Assembly: GCA_946811695.1 (NCBI GenBank)
Contig: OX328130.1
Location: 71,236,732-71,300,731 of the forward strand
DNA from: Gonocerus acuteangulatus
Lineage: Eukaryota; Arthropoda; Insecta; Hemiptera; Coreidae
Direction of reading: 5' to 3'
DNA length: 64,000 nt
The translations under genes were made by a program, and so were the position numbers. The number at the start of each line of letters is the position of its first letter. Positions within the stretch are counted from its first letter, which is position 1. Under the pieces are notes generated by a model that saw nothing but the letters and a program-made list of their open reading frames with translations, did no database searches and was not told the origin of the DNA. Below are positions 12,278-24,856 of this stretch, in pieces.

Positions 12278-13019
12278 TGTTCTATATAAGCTGAAAGTGC
12301 TGGCAGTAGTTGCTCCTCAAAATTGTTTAAAACATTAACTTATAGTTGCAAAGTTTTGATTCTGTTTAGGTTCATCATCAGGTTTCTACAATGTAAAATA
12401 AAAAATAAAACCAAGAATGAGGTGGAAACTTCTCCTATTTCACTAATTGGAACTTATTGTTAATAGTGTTTTCTTAGAGCGAATGTTGAGAAGGAGGGGG
12501 AGTCATTTCCGCTTAGGATACTGTCAGTTTCCTGTTGTGGCGCCTTCGACGTCCTTCTCTTTGAGATTTTATTTTATATTTTTAACAAAAGATCAAACCT
12601 GAACTGCTCTACGATGACGCAGTTCCTGCGAGTTGTCTTTTCATAGCCATAAAGCTTCGGAGGTCAACAAATAAAAAAACGATTTTTTTTCTTTCAAAAT
12701 ATGATCTTATTCAACTGTTACAAAGGGAACCCGACTTTTGAGATCTTGAAGATATTTGTAGATGGTTATGTTGACTATTAAATACACGATAGAAAATACT
12801 TTAACGTTAAGCAACGGTAGTAATTTATTTCCTTCAGAAAATATAAATTAATAAAAAAAATATACGGAAAATTGTATATAGCTGCAGGTCTCCGCTCATT
12901 ACATTAGCATATTAACAAGTAGTTCACGATTCAGATGAAAGCTCACGAAGGGAAAATTGCGTTTTTTCTTTCTTCAATAGAATTTCTTTAAACAAGCTAC
13001 AACATTCATTCATCTAAAA
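12278..13019. other. Intron DNA without recognised feature
   Basis: No repeat boundary or coding signal seen. Confidence 0.5.
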
Positions 13020-13400
13020 CAGGCCATTCCGATTTATAGTACGACTTGTGGTCCAACTTCTGAAGTTGGACCAATAGTCGGATAATGAATGGGTTTGTTT
13101 GTTGGAAGTCTAGTTGGACGAGTCGGAACATTTAGAGGGACGACTCGAAGGTCCGACGGGCGACGGAGTTGGACCGTGAGTGTGGGAGTCGGATCAAAGT
13201 TGTCCAACTTAGCTCAGTCAGTGCTTGTTCGTGCAACATCGGACTGCACTCGATACATTTTTTTGGCTCGTGAACGACGTACAGAGTCCTGAAAAAAGAC
13301 TAGGACTAAAGTTGGATAGCAAGTCGGAGCGTGAGTAGAGTCGACTATCCAACTAGTAGTCCTACTAAGTCGTACTGCAAGACGGAACTTGAATGGCCTG
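13020..13400. mobile_element. hAT-like MITE beside exon 13469-13614
   Basis: Terminal inverted repeats CAGGCCATTC and GAATGGCCTG, with subterminal AGTACGACTT/AAGTCGTACT and repeated GTTGGA/TCCAAC words. No clean 8-bp duplication is visible. It ends 68 bp from the exon on the donor side. Confidence 0.65.
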
Positions 13401-13468
13401 CTTAATGTTATAAACTGGAGACATGTAGGTAAATGTCTTTAATCTTGGGTGATTGTCAGCTGATTTAC

Positions 13469-13614
13469 CTTGTTTGAGTATTCCACTACATCCCTCATAT
13501 TCCTCGGATATCCTGAAACTAGAAATGCTTTAGCTGCAGGAGCCATCTTCATTTCTAGCATTAGAACTTCTGTTACTGTCCTGCTAGACAATTGGCTGAA
13601 GTCCTTCATCTCAG
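13469..13614 (-). CDS. Adenylate kinase-like gene, NMP-binding core exon
   Basis: 146 nt. Acceptor is tttatatttcag|CTGAGATG and donor is TCAAACAAG|GTAAATCA on the minus strand. It begins with two bases of a split codon (G+CT = Ala) and ends in phase 0. The peptide reads AEMKDFSQLSSRTVTEV, then LMLEMKMAPAAKAFLVSGYPR and MRDVVEYSNK. SGYPR is the equivalent of the conserved D-G-[FY]-P-R motif of adenylate kinases, with Asp replaced by Ser and the Arg kept. A hAT-like MITE ends 68 bp beyond the donor, and a Penelope-type fragment starts about 57 bp beyond the acceptor. Confidence 0.9.
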
Positions 13615-13671
13615 CTGAAATATAAACCAAATATAATTAATCAACATATTAATGTTTATAAATATATCAGG

Positions 13672-13780
13672 GTTGTTTGTAGATTTTTTACAAAAATAGT
13701 ATTGATGTTTTCCGAGCCAAATCCGAACTATTCCCTGACTGCTTATCACCTCTGATATCTATAATAATAATATTAATTTA
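13672..13780 (+). mobile_element. Penelope-type terminal fragment
   Basis: Matches part of the terminal region seen at 43530-43610: landmarks TTACAAAAATAGTATTGATG, AGCCAAATCCGAACTATTCC and TGACTGCTTATCACCTC. Confidence 0.6.
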
Positions 13781-13794
13781 ATATAATAATAATA

Positions 13795-14012
13795 GGTCTC
13801 CCGTGGTCTAGTGGCTAGCGCATTGGATTCATAAGCGGGAGATGGTGGGTTCGATTCCCACCTCCGGTAGGAATTTTCTCATCTCAGGGCTCGCAGGGAA
13901 AATTTCTCGCTGCACCCTGGATGTCGGCGCTAATGACCTAGATGTAGATGCGCTGTAGTGACTGCCATTCTGCGGAATGTGAGCGCTTTATGCAGCTCCA
14001 CCGAAACGGACA
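13795..14012 (+). mobile_element. tRNA-headed SINE, copy 1
   Basis: The head has Pol III A box TGGTCTAGTGGCTAGCGC and B box GGTTCGATTCCCACC. The body continues TCATCTCAGGGCTCGCAG to the shared tail GGCGCTAATGACCTAGATG. Copies at 16835 and 48856 align over the whole body. Confidence 0.85.
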
Positions 14013-14394
14013 TCTTATAATTATTCTAACCTTGCCAAACAAATTAGTTAAACTAATAGTATAAATTGCGTCAATACAATATAGATAATATGGTCTGTTA
14101 CAACAGTAATGTTTTAGCTATTAAATGTTTCTCAAAGCAATATTTATCAGATAATATAGTAGGAAATAAACTAGTCGCGCCCCCCTCACTATCGCCCCTA
14201 GTAATCAATTAATCAATTTATATCTTCCCCAATATATCTCCTATTTCGTTCCCATGAGGCCTTCATTCAACTCTCGAAGCTGTCCAACAAAAACTAATTT
14301 TCAAAATATTTTAAGAATTATCCGCCATTAAAAAATCAGAAAAAGAATTTAAAAAAATCAGTTCATGCTTATAGATTAAAAGACATTTTATGAA

Positions 14395-14480
14395 CCAAAA
14401 ACAAACACAAAAAAATGGGTCAAGGCACACGAAGGAATAATTGGAAATGAAACAGCAGATAACAACGCAGACAACAACTT
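14395..14480 (+). pseudogene. Non-LTR retrotransposon RNase H remnant
   Basis: Reads KWVKAHEGIIGNETADNN, matching the W-x-x-x-H-x-G-x-x-G-N-E-x-A-D end of RNase H domains of non-LTR elements. Upstream sequence back to ~14270 is broken by stops, so only this motif is secure. Confidence 0.6.
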
Positions 14481-14819
14481 GTATAATAAATTATCAATTA
14501 GGGAAACTAATCTTGGGACTTGGCAACAAAAGTGTGAAGGGACACAAAAGTTCACATTTAAAGATGTTTCTACTACTAGTTTCTTTCCGTTTCGATTTAT
14601 TTCTTTATTGGTTGCTAGATTCTGTATATAAATACACCACGTAATATGATACAATATGAAGGTTCTGAGCCCAACTACATCCTCGATTAACCCTCAGATG
14701 ATGTTGAAAGGGGCCTACACAAGCTCCCTTCTGCTCCTACCAGTGGCTGGAGTCGAAGAGAGATCGGTGAGCCACAGACATTCACGCACTTAAAGTAAGA
14801 GAAAACCATCAATAACACT

Positions 14820-15122
14820 TCACTTTGTCACTGCAGCAGATCTCTGGGCCACTGTCTTCTGAGACGTCTTGGTGGAGAGAGTGGAAGGGGGACTAGAGAG
14901 AGGACGCTCGGGATTTTGATAAGTGGAATGTCTGGAGAGGAAACGTAGGCATCTGGGCAATATAACATCTTTAACGAGTGGGATATTGAGGTCTTTATGG
15001 AGGTAGAGGTTGGAAACGTTGAAAGGGGCATCGAAAATAGTTTTAGGGCTTTGGATTGGACTGTTTGGATGTTTTCGAAGTTCCCTAGAACTCCAGGATC
15101 CGTAGGTCCAAATGGGTTGCAC
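14820..15122 (-). pseudogene. Jockey-type reverse transcriptase C-terminal fragment
   Basis: The minus frame gives QPIWTYGSW, IQSPKTIFDAPFNVSN and HKDLNIPLVKDVI. This parallels the Jockey-clade segment P-I-W-x-Y-G ... Q-S-K-x-L-R ... D-A-P-W-Y-V-x-N ... D-L-x-I-P-x-V. About 100 codons remain, and adjoining domains are absent. Confidence 0.7.
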
Positions 15123-15125
15123 TGG

Positions 15126-15379
15126 TGATTTTTAAAGGATCAGTTTGTACTTAGATGTGATTTGCGGTTATATAGTCTTAAAGTCGTCCAAATCATCCGT
15201 TAAGTTCTGTCATTTAAGTTTTAAGTGACGTTGCCAGTTAAGTCTTGGGTCCCAGAAGCACAAATATCAAACAATTTAAGCAGGCAAGTATTGTCCAGCT
15301 AGATTATTACTTTGGACCACAGTGCACCGTCTCTCAGTCTTTCTGCGGGATTTTGAAGGTTATAGCTATTCCTAGCACT
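15126..15379. other. Intron DNA without recognised feature
   Basis: Nothing identified. Confidence 0.4.
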
Positions 15380-15508
15380 CAGAGATGGGCATAATTTTAT
15401 TTATAAATAAAAACACGAATTTATTCGTACTTCATATATTTGTGAATACGAATATAAATAAATTCGTATTCATAAGTGTGAATACGAATTTATTTATATT
15501 CACATATA
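15380..15508 (+). mobile_element. AT-rich hAT-like MITE G1, left end only
   Basis: Starts CAGAGATGGGCATAATTTTA, a hAT-like terminus, then GAATTTATTCGTACTTCAT and related short palindromes. Cut off at 15508. Confidence 0.7.
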
Positions 15509-15543
15509 TCTATATATATAAAAATCACGTGTTCTGTCTGTTT
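15509..15543 (+). mobile_element. 5' end fragment of Helitron-like family H3
   Basis: TCTATATATATAAAAATCAC followed by GTGTTCTGTCTG matches the first 35 bases of the element at 57402. It is truncated by B1. Confidence 0.6.
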
Positions 15544-15705
15544 TTAGCGCGGTTCCTCCCTCCCCCATAGGGAGGAACCCCGCTTATAGGGTTGATACAA
15601 TGAAACAATCCGGAAGTGCCGACTAGAAAATTTCGCGTTTCAGAACCCCTAGAGACCGAAAATAACGGTGGTTCAAATTTGTATATATATATATATATAT
15701 GTATA

Positions 15706-15762
<57 letters not shown>

Positions 15763-17069
15763 CTGTTCGCTCTCTAGATAGAAGACGAATGGTCCGATTT
15801 TGATGAAATTTGGTACAAAAATCCTTCGTCCAATTTGAAAGGTCAAGTTCGTTAACCAGCAAAATCCGCCTAATGGAAGATGGCGTTTGGGGCGAAATTC
15901 GCGCAAAAAAAATCGTAACGCTTACGTTTTTGAGTTCATAAGCTTCTAAGTACTCGTTTTATTTGATTCCTGGGCTAGGAAAACGAATGAAACCATTTTC
16001 AATGCGATAGCTTTAACCGTTTTCGAGAAAATTGGAAACATATTTTTTGAATACCGTTTTTGGTTTGGGTACTTAGAATCATGGGATTCATATGAAACAT
16101 TTTCTGCATGTTCTACTTTCATTAAAACTAATATGTTGAAATTTTGGTTACGTTTGGAGTTAAGGAAGGGTTAGAATAAAATATTTTATTAACAGACATA
16201 AAAAGTTTTGGTAACTTTGTATATTTTCCTTAATATCTCGAAAAAGGTTAAGAATTTGGTAAACGAAAGAATACCATTAGAAAGCTTACTAAATGCTCTA
16301 CAAAAAAGGTTCTGATGAAAGTTTTGATTAGGCGATGTCAATCGGAGAAATAAGTGCTTAAAACATTAAAGTAATTGATTTTGCTTATTCGAGCTGTTCT
16401 TTTTGTCTGTTTTTATTCCTTGTTATTTTTTAATTGCTTATAGTTGGATAATGTATTTTACAATAAAACAGATTAGGCAAAATAAGAAAAACAATTCATT
16501 GTTAGAAATATAGCTTGCCAAGAGAAAAAGATTCGTTGACGTCTTTTGAATATTTTCAATTGCCTTTATGCTGTTGGTTTTTTATTTTATTTTTTAATTG
16601 ATTTTATCTGTAGAATTATTACTATAGTAAAAGAACACAGGAATGTGTGAAAATATTTGATATTTTCCAATTCATTGAAACGTATGAAATGAAGTATCGG
16701 TAGAAGAGGATTCTAGGGTCTTGTGGACCTGACCCCAGGTATAGCCATAAAACCCTTTGAACAAAGGCCCAGGAAAATATTATCTGTTTCTATTCTACGC
16801 TTTTTAAATGAGAATAGGGATATGAACAGGAACGGGGGTCTCCCGTGGTCTAATGGCTAGCGCCTTGGATTCATAAGCGGGAGATGGTGGGTTCGATTCC
16901 CAACCTCCGGCAGGAATTTTATCATCCCACGGCTCGCTGGTGAAATTCCTCGCTACACCCTGGATGTCGGCGCTAATGACCTAGATGTAGATGTGCCGTA
17001 AAAAAAAAAAAAAAAAAGAAAAAAAAAAACTGGAACCGCGCTAAGATGACGCAGTTCCTGCGAGTCGGA
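15544..17069 (-). mobile_element. Family B Helentron-like element, copy B1 (with SINE inside)
   Basis: The left end is TTAGCGCGGTTCCTCCCTCC with its hairpin partner AGGGAGGAACC. Then come GGTTGATACAATGAAAC, a (TA)n tract at about 15680-15760 and TTTGTCTGTTCGCTC. The right end is GACGCAGTTCCTGCGAGTCGGA. It encloses a SINE at 16835-17029. Confidence 0.75.
16835..17029 (+). mobile_element. tRNA-headed SINE, copy 2, inside B1
   Basis: Same A box (TGGTCTAATGGCTAGCGC), B box (GGTTCGATTCCCAACC) and tail as copy 1, ending in a long A-rich tail at 17000-17029. It interrupts the sequence GATATGAA...GGAACCGCGCT of B1. Confidence 0.85.
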
Positions 17070-17685
17070 CTTTTTTTATTTATAAATAAAAACACGAATT
17101 TATTCGTACATCATATTCACACATATATTAAATATAAAAATACAAATAAAATTTTATTCGCAAATTTTTCTGCGAATAAAAATAAATTCACAGAAAAAAT
17201 TGTAAATAATCACAAAAAATGTGAATATTTACAAAAAATCAAGTGATTAAAAAAAATCATATTAAAATATACGAATAAAAATTTATTCACAATATAATCT
17301 CTGAATAAAAATTTATTCACAATAAAATTCGCAAATAAATTATGAATTTATTCGTTAGATGATATTACGAAAGTTGTTAAAGGTGATTTTTCTTGTAATC
17401 ACTTGATTTTTTGTAAATATTCAAATTTTTTGTGATTATTTACACTTTTTTCTGTGAATTTATTTTTATTCGCAGAAAAATTTGCGAATAAAATTTTATT
17501 TGTATTTTTATATTTAATATATATGAATAAAAATAAATTCGTATTCACACTTATGAATACGAATTTATTTATATTCGTTTTCACAAATATATGAAGTACG
17601 AATTTATTTATATTCGTATTCACAAATATATGAAGTACGAATAAATTCGTATTTTTATTTATAAATAAAATTATGCCCATCTCTG
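17070..17685. mobile_element. AT-rich hAT-like palindromic MITE G2
   Basis: Two arms of TTATTCGCAAATTTTTCTGC-type repeats mirror around ~17370. The right end is complete (TTATGCCCATCTCTG); the left end lacks the CAGAGATGGGC terminus and abuts B1. Confidence 0.7.
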
Positions 17686-18626
17686 CTAGAACTTGAACAA
17701 TGGTTCTTCTTTTTATTCTATGTTCGATTGTTACTTGTAGGTAAGTAGATCATTCATAAAATAATGGTTCCATTGGGCAATATGTCAAGGACTCGCCCCA
17801 GTACAACATTTACAATTCATACAATCCTGTTTAATGAGGAATAAAACTGAACTTTCGGGGCTACAATTACATTTTGATACTAATGCTAGAGTATTTTATC
17901 TAAGTACGATGTTAGGAAAATGGAACGTTACTAGGATTAATGGCTGGTTTGTATTTATTTATTTTAAGTGATTTCTGTTTCCTTAAAATGTTTTTTATTT
18001 ATTCGGAAAAATTAAGGTTAAAGGTGAAATCGATATCTACACTTTGAATCATTTTCGACTATTTAAATATTTGATTTGCAATATTTTATCACCTTTCCTA
18101 CGAAACAGATGAAGGATTTGCCTCATGACACCGTACTAAGAAAATACTGTAGACAGTACTATGTTCCGGCCACCTGATTGTTACCTTTGAAACAACCTAT
18201 TAAATTAATTAAGGACTGGGTGGGGCTACGGACGGGCAGGGATCCCGTAAAAATCTTAAGTGAGCGACCGACTCTTGTACTCAGGTCCCCAATAACTAAA
18301 TTTAATAATAACAATTAAAATATTTATTTATATCATATACATAGGTGGAACCTGGTAGGAAATTATAACCTTTGGTGATATTAATGTATTTATCGACGAA
18401 TCGGTGTCAACGCTCCCAACCTCTTGCTTCCTGTTTCATCCATAATAGAACACTTTATATTGATCATAAACTTCCAGTTTATTAATGATGCTTTGTCTGA
18501 TTTTCCCTTTAGGAGAGCTCAGAAATATGAGGCAAGGTCCTATAGATATAATCACACAAATATATAATTTCTTGCCAATGCCGTCATCGGAAAGTTGTAG
18601 CAAGAATTGTCGGCGTTTCATGACCG

Positions 18627-18628
<2 letters not shown>
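17686..18628. other. Intron DNA without recognised feature
   Basis: Nothing identified apart from AT-rich sequence. Confidence 0.45.

Positions 18629-18713
<85 letters not shown>
18629..18713. repeat. (TA)n microsatellite, ~42 units
   Basis: Uninterrupted TA run. Confidence 0.97.
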
Positions 18714-18718
<5 letters not shown>

Positions 18719-18863
18719 TTCCTCTCACAGCTCTTTGGTTAACATAATGAAACAACTTCCACATTTTCTTTCTCTATTACTCTAACCGGATTCAAAAAAA
18801 GAAAAATAATTACTATTTTTTCAAATACCTACAAGATAATATCTTAAAAGATATATTTAGAAA

Positions 18864-19166
18864 CTAGCTGTGCCCTTGACTTCGTACGCGTGGATAGTGA
18901 CTGAGGGCTGAATTTTTGGATATATCATTTGGTTTATTTTGGATGATGAACACCGTCGTATGGGAATTTAAAAAAAAATCTACTTTACAGTAATGCTTTC
19001 CTATGCACGATATTAGACTTATAGCCATCGGGGATCAAGCATACAGGCTGCTAGGATTGTTAAACGTGACAGGGCCACTAAGCTGACCCCTTAGGGATTG
19101 TTAAACCCTAGAGTGTCTTACAGACAGCAGACAGACAGACAAACAGACAAAAATTCTAAAAATCAT
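18864..19166 (-). mobile_element. Candidate Helitron-like 3' end
   Basis: The minus strand ends GTACGAAGTCAAGGGCACAG then CTAG followed by T, like the 3' end of H1, and starts near a run of CTGTCTG repeats. The 5' boundary is not defined, and an RTE-type retroposon tail is an alternative. Confidence 0.4.
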
Positions 19167-19910
19167 TATTTTTGGTTCTATTGCTTTGATAAAGGTCTCC
19201 AATAGTATTTTTCCCCATATATCTTCCATGTACAGATAGAGATCCGTTAGAATTTTATTATATGTATAGTTTTGACATATGGTACATCAGAGAATACAGG
19301 AAAATTATTGTTGAAACTGGAAAACTGAAAGCGCAGATAAGGGAGTATGGTAAAACCGCGCTAAAAGCTAGGTGCAAATGTATGGAACGCCAGGCGAATA
19401 ATGAGAGAAAATAGTTCGGACACACGGATTCCGAAGTATAATGTTTTTCTAAACTCATAAAAAATTCACAATTCCTATTTATTAATAGCTGACATAGATT
19501 TAAGTCAAATTGAAGACCTGTAGTTTATACGAAAGCCTGACCTGAGCTATCGAGTTGTCTGTTGACGAAGATCGACTTTATGCAAGAACTTTCAATAATA
19601 GATCAAAGGAAACCGCCATGAAAATTCCGGAATTCCTAGAAGGATATTATAATTTTCTGTCTCCTTTTAACAATTATCTTCACCAATTACTCTAATGGTT
19701 ACCATGTTTTTGTTTTTTAATGTGGTGATAACCATAAAAATATCCTAATGCCAATGAAATTGGATTCATTTAATTAGTTTTTCAAAAAATTTGTTTTTGA
19801 ACTGATTTCCGTCAAAAATATAACTTCTATAATGTAGAAAATATTGAACGTTTTCAATATTTTTAGTTCGACATAATATCCATCCTCTAAAAAGAGATTC
19901 GTGTTCCTAG
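19167..19910. other. Intron DNA without recognised feature
   Basis: Nothing identified. Confidence 0.45.
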
Positions 19911-20117
19911 CAGGGGCTTTTATAGGAAATAACTTCGAGTGGAGGGATGGAATGATAACAATTTAGAACTTAAAATAGTTAGCCAAATAGAACGCTATAA
20001 ATTATTTTTTCTGATCTAAGTGATCTTATTTTATTTATTTTTAATGATTTTTGGCACATTTTTACCATTTAAATCAATATTTCGGGGGGCTGCAGCCCCT
20101 CCCTATATACGGCCATG
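19911..20117 (+). mobile_element. CATGGGCGTATA-family MITE, short copy C2
   Basis: Decayed left end CAGGGGCTTTTATAGGAAAT and right end CCTATATACGGCCATG. Flanked by GTTCCTAG and GTTCCTGG, a 7/8 match to an 8-bp duplication. Confidence 0.7.
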
Positions 20118-20152
20118 GTTCCTGGGCAGAACCAAACCAGGAACACTTATTT

Positions 20153-20624
20153 TTAGCTCCCCCATAGGGAGGAACCCCGCTTATAAGGTTGATACAATGA
20201 AACAATCCGGAAGTGCCGACTAGAAAATTTCGCGTTTCAGAACCCCTAGAGACCGAAAATAACGGTGGTTCAAATTTGTATATATATATATATATATTTG
20301 TCTGTTCGCTCATTTCTAGCTTCCCTAATGGTCCGATTGTGATGAAATTTGGTACAAAAATCCGTCGTCCAATTTAAAAGGTCAAGTTCGTTAACCAGCA
20401 GAATCCGCCCACTGGAAGATGGCGTTTGGGGCGAAATTCGCGCAAAAAAATCGTAACGCTTACGTTTTAGCGCGGTTCCTCCCTCCCCCATAGGGAGGAA
20501 CCCCGCTTATAAGGTTGATACAATGAAACAATCCGGAAGTGCCGACTAGAAAATTTTGCGTTTCAGAACCCCTAGAAACCGAAAATAACGGTGGTTCAAA
20601 TTTGTATATATATATATATGTATA

Positions 20625-20693
<69 letters not shown>

Positions 20694-23600
20694 CTGTTCG
20701 CTCTCTAAATAGAAGACGAATGGTCCGATTTTGATGAAATTTGGTACAAAAATCTGTCGTCCAATTAGAAAGGTCAAGTTCGTTAACCAGCAAAATCCGC
20801 CCACTGGAAGATGGCGTTTGGGGCGAAATTCGCGCAGAAAAAATCGTAACGCTTACGTTTTTGAGTTCATAAGCTTGTAAGTACTCGTTTTATAGGCTTC
20901 TTGGGCTAGAAAAACGAATGAAACCATTTTCAAGGCGATAGCTTTAACCGTTGTCGAGAAAATTGGAAAAATAGTTTTTGAATACCGTTTTTGGTTTGGG
21001 TACTTAGAATAACGGGATTCAGTTGAAACATTATCTGCATGTTCTACTTTCATTAAAACTAATATGTTGAAAGTTATGTTACGTTTGTAGTTAAGGAAGG
21101 GTTAGAATAAAATATTTTATGAACAGACATGAAAAGTTTTGGAAACTTCGTATACTTTCATTAATATCTCGAACACGGTTGGGAAATCGTGGCAAGTGGA
21201 TTGAAACTATTTGAAAGCTTACTAAATTCTCTACAAAAATGATTCTAAAACTATTTTTGATTAGGTTATGTCAATCGGAGAAATAAGTGCTTAAAACTTC
21301 AAATACGTCTGTTTTGTTCTTATGAACGGGTTTTTGTCGTTCTTTTTGTAATTGTTGTCTCTTTCCCTTTGTTTTTTATTGCTTTTTATTTTTGTAATTT
21401 CTTATGTTGTATTTGTAAGGAAAATTTATGTGTGTGTAAAACAGGATAGGTAAAATGAGACCAATTTTCTGTTGTCAGAAATAATAAAAAGTTTTGGGAA
21501 CTTCGTATAATTTCTTAATATCTCGAAAACGGTTGAAAATCTTGGGAAGCGAAAGGTTACCATTCGAAAGCTTACTAAATGGTCTACAAGAAAGGTTCTA
21601 AAGAAAGTTTTGAATAAGCGATGTCAATCGGAGAAATAAGTGCTTAAAACTTTTAAGTAATTGATTTAGCTTATTCGAACTGTTCTTTTTGTCTTTGATT
21701 TTGGTACTTAGAATTATGGGATTCAGTTGAAACATTTTCTGCAAGTTCGAATTTTATCAACACTAATATGTTGAAATTTTGGTTACGTTTGGAGTAAAGG
21801 AAGGGTTATAATAAAATATTTTATTAACAGACAAGAAAAGTTTTGGTAACCTTTTATACTTTCGTTAGTATCTCGAAAACCGTTGACAATCTTGCGAAGC
21901 GAAAGGTTACCATTCGAAAGCTTACTAAATGGTCTACAAAAAAGGTTCTAAAGAAAGTTTTGAATAAGCGATGTGAATCGGATAAATAAGTGCTTAAACT
22001 TTGAAGTAATTGATTTTGTTTATTCGAACGGTTATTTTTGTCTTTGATTTTGGTACTTCGAATTATGGGATTCAGTTGAAACATTTTCTGCATGTTCTAA
22101 TTTCATCAAAACTAGTATGCTGAAAATTTACTTACGTTTGGAGTTAAGGAAGGGTTAAATTAAAATAATTTATTAATAGAGATGAAAAGCTTTGGAAACT
22201 TCATATACTTTCCTTAATATCTCGAAAACGGTTGAGAATCTTGGTAAACGGATGGTTACCATTCGAAAGCTTACTAAATGCTCTAGAAAACAGGTTCTGA
22301 AGAAAGTTTTGATTAGGCCATGTCAAACGGAGAAATAAGTACATATAACTTAGAAGTTTGATAAACGATAATTGATTTCGTTTATTTATACGGTTCTTTT
22401 TGTCTGTTTTTATTTCTTGTTATTTTGTTATTGCTTCTAGGAGGAGGATGTTTTTGTCAATAAAACAGGGGAATAAATACAAATTCTTTGAACCTGTAAC
22501 ATAACTGAAAACGTAAATATTCGCCGTGTAGGGTCAGTCCGGGTCGAGGTAGTCTGCCGGTTCAGGTAGGCTTTTATTGCACTTCATAAATCAAGATTCA
22601 TTGTTCTCATCAAGCATTCTAGGACAGCTAACAGTTACCTTTACCTGTAGGAAGTCATGCAGCCAAATGCTATACTAGAAATATAATTATATTTTGTGGT
22701 TGAATGTGGCCTTAGTTCAATAAAAAATAACACTACTTTCTCATTTTCATGTACAATTTTATTTTGTTTAATTGCATTTAAAAGTAAAATGGATATGTTA
22801 GCACTGCAAGTTAAGTAAATTAGAAATATATTCGTAGAAGAGTCTTCGTAGACCGAAACTTGGGACGGCAGAAAGAGTAATTTCTGCTTAGGATAGTTTC
22901 ATCCCTAGCCTTAAATCTTGTTGTTTTTTTTTTCATATTTGTTTACATTAGGAATGATCCAAACAAAGTAATAACTGTTTCTATTCTAAGTCTACAAAAT
23001 AACACTAGGGATATGAATGGAACCGCGCTAAGATGACGCAGTTCCTGCGAGTCGGACTTTTTGAGTTCATAAGCTTGTAAGTACTCGTTTTATAGGCTTA
23101 TTGGGCTAGGAAAACGAATGAAACCATTTTCAAGGCGATAGCTTTAACCGTTTTCAAGAAAATTGGAAAAATAGTTTTTGAATACAGTTTTTGGTTTGGG
23201 TACTTCGAATCATGGGATTCAGTTGAAACATTTTCTGCATGTTCTACTTTCATTAAAACTAATATGTTGAAATTTTTGGTACGTTTGGAGTTTAGGAAGG
23301 GTTAGAATAAAATATTTTATTAACAGACATAAGAAGTTTTGGTAACTTTGTATACTTTCCTAAATATCTCGAAAAAGATTGAGAATCTTGTGAAACGGAA
23401 GATGACCATTAGAAAGCTCACTAAATGCTCTACAAAAATGGTTCTGATGGAAGTTTTGATTAGGCGATGTCAATCGGAGAAATAAGTGCTTAAAACTTTA
23501 AAGTAATTGATTTCGCTTATTCGAACTGTTCTTTATTCTTTGATTTTGGTACTTAGAATTATGGGATTCAGTTGAAACATTTTCTGCATGTTCGAATTTT

Positions 23601-24856
23601 ATCAACACTAATATGTTGAAGTTTTGGTTACGTTTGGAGTAAAGGAAGGGTTAGAATAAGATATTTTATTAACAGACAAGAAAAGTTTTGGTAATCTTTT
23701 GTACTTTCGTTAGTATCTCGAAAACCGTTGACAATCTTGGGAAGCGAAAGGTTACCATTCGAAAGCTTACTAAATGGTCTACTAAAAAGGTTCTAAAGAA
23801 AGTTTTGAATAAGCGATGTCAATCAGATAAATAAGTGCTTAAACTTTGAAGTAATTGATTTCGTTTATTCGAACGGTTATTTTTGCCTGTTTTTGTTCCT
23901 TGTTTTGTTTTTTTTTTAATTGCTTATAGTTGGATAATGTATTTGACAATAAAACAGATTAAGTAAAATAAGAAAAACAATTCATTGTTAGAAATATAGC
24001 TTGCCAAGAGAAAGAGATTTTTTTTATCTCTGTTATTTTGATTGCATTTTTTTTTCAATAAAACATGAGAAGTAATTGAGAAGCGTATTTGTATTTTGAA
24101 TTGACTTTGAGAGTCTTGCTTTAGATTGAGGAATTTCCGCTTCAAACCTGTGGGTGTTAACAGTTTTCATGAAATAATAATAAAAAAAAAAAAGATTAGT
24201 TCTATTTTAAACTTTCGAAATGACAATATGGATGAGAATGGATACGTCTTAAAATGACGCAGTTCCTGCAGAAAGAGAATGTTTAGACTCTGTGAAGGGT
24301 CAGACATTTGCCCGGGTCGAGCTACTAGGAAGGCTTCAGGTAGGTTTTATTGCACTTCATAAATCAAGATGCATCCTAGGAGAGATGACAGATATTGTAC
24401 CTGTAGGAAGTCATAAAGCCAAATGCTATAGTAGAAATATAATTATATTTTGTGGTTGTATGTGGCGTAATACATTAAAAAATAACATAATAATACTTTA
24501 CCATTTTCTTGTACAATTTTATTTTGTTTAATTGCATTTAACAGTAAAATGAGTAGTTTAGTGTTTTTAATTGCATTTGACACTAAAATGGATATGTTAG
24601 TAAAGCAAGTTAAGTCAATTAGAAACAAATTCGTAGTAGAGTCTTCGTAGAGAGAAACTTGGGACGGCGGAAAGAGTAATTTTCGCTTAGAATAGTTTCT
24701 TGTGCCTTGCCGACAATCTTGCTTTTCTTTGGAATATGTGTTTACATTAAGAATGATCTAAACAAAGGGAATAACTGTTTCTATTCTAAGTATACAAAAT
24801 GACACTAGGGATATGAATGGAACCGCGCTAAGATGATGCAGTTCCTGCGAGTCGGA
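20153..24856 (-). mobile_element. Family B Helentron-like element, copy B2 (split by B3)
   Basis: The left part (20153-20466) has the hairpin end, a short TA tract and GATGAAATTTGGTACAAAAA. The element resumes at 23057 with GAGTTCATAAGCTTGTAAG and ends GCAGTTCCTGCGAGTCGGA. In between, B3 is inserted. A second partial 5'-end-like segment (ATGACGCAGTTCCTGCAG) at ~24250 suggests an internal duplication. Confidence 0.75.
20467..23056 (-). mobile_element. Family B Helentron-like element, copy B3, nested in B2
   Basis: Full-length, 2.6 kb. Left hairpin end TTAGCGCGGTTCCTCCC, (TA)n at 20607-20690, then about four ~350-bp units each containing ATATCTCGAAAACGGTTGA-type sequence (near 21125, 21485, 21830, 22175). 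The right end is GACGCAGTTCCTGCGAGTCGGA. No ORF of interest. Confidence 0.8.

Noticed and set aside
13795..13870. A tRNA gene at the head of each SINE
   Set aside because: The acceptor stems do not pair and the sequence runs on into a conserved SINE body with an A-rich tail.
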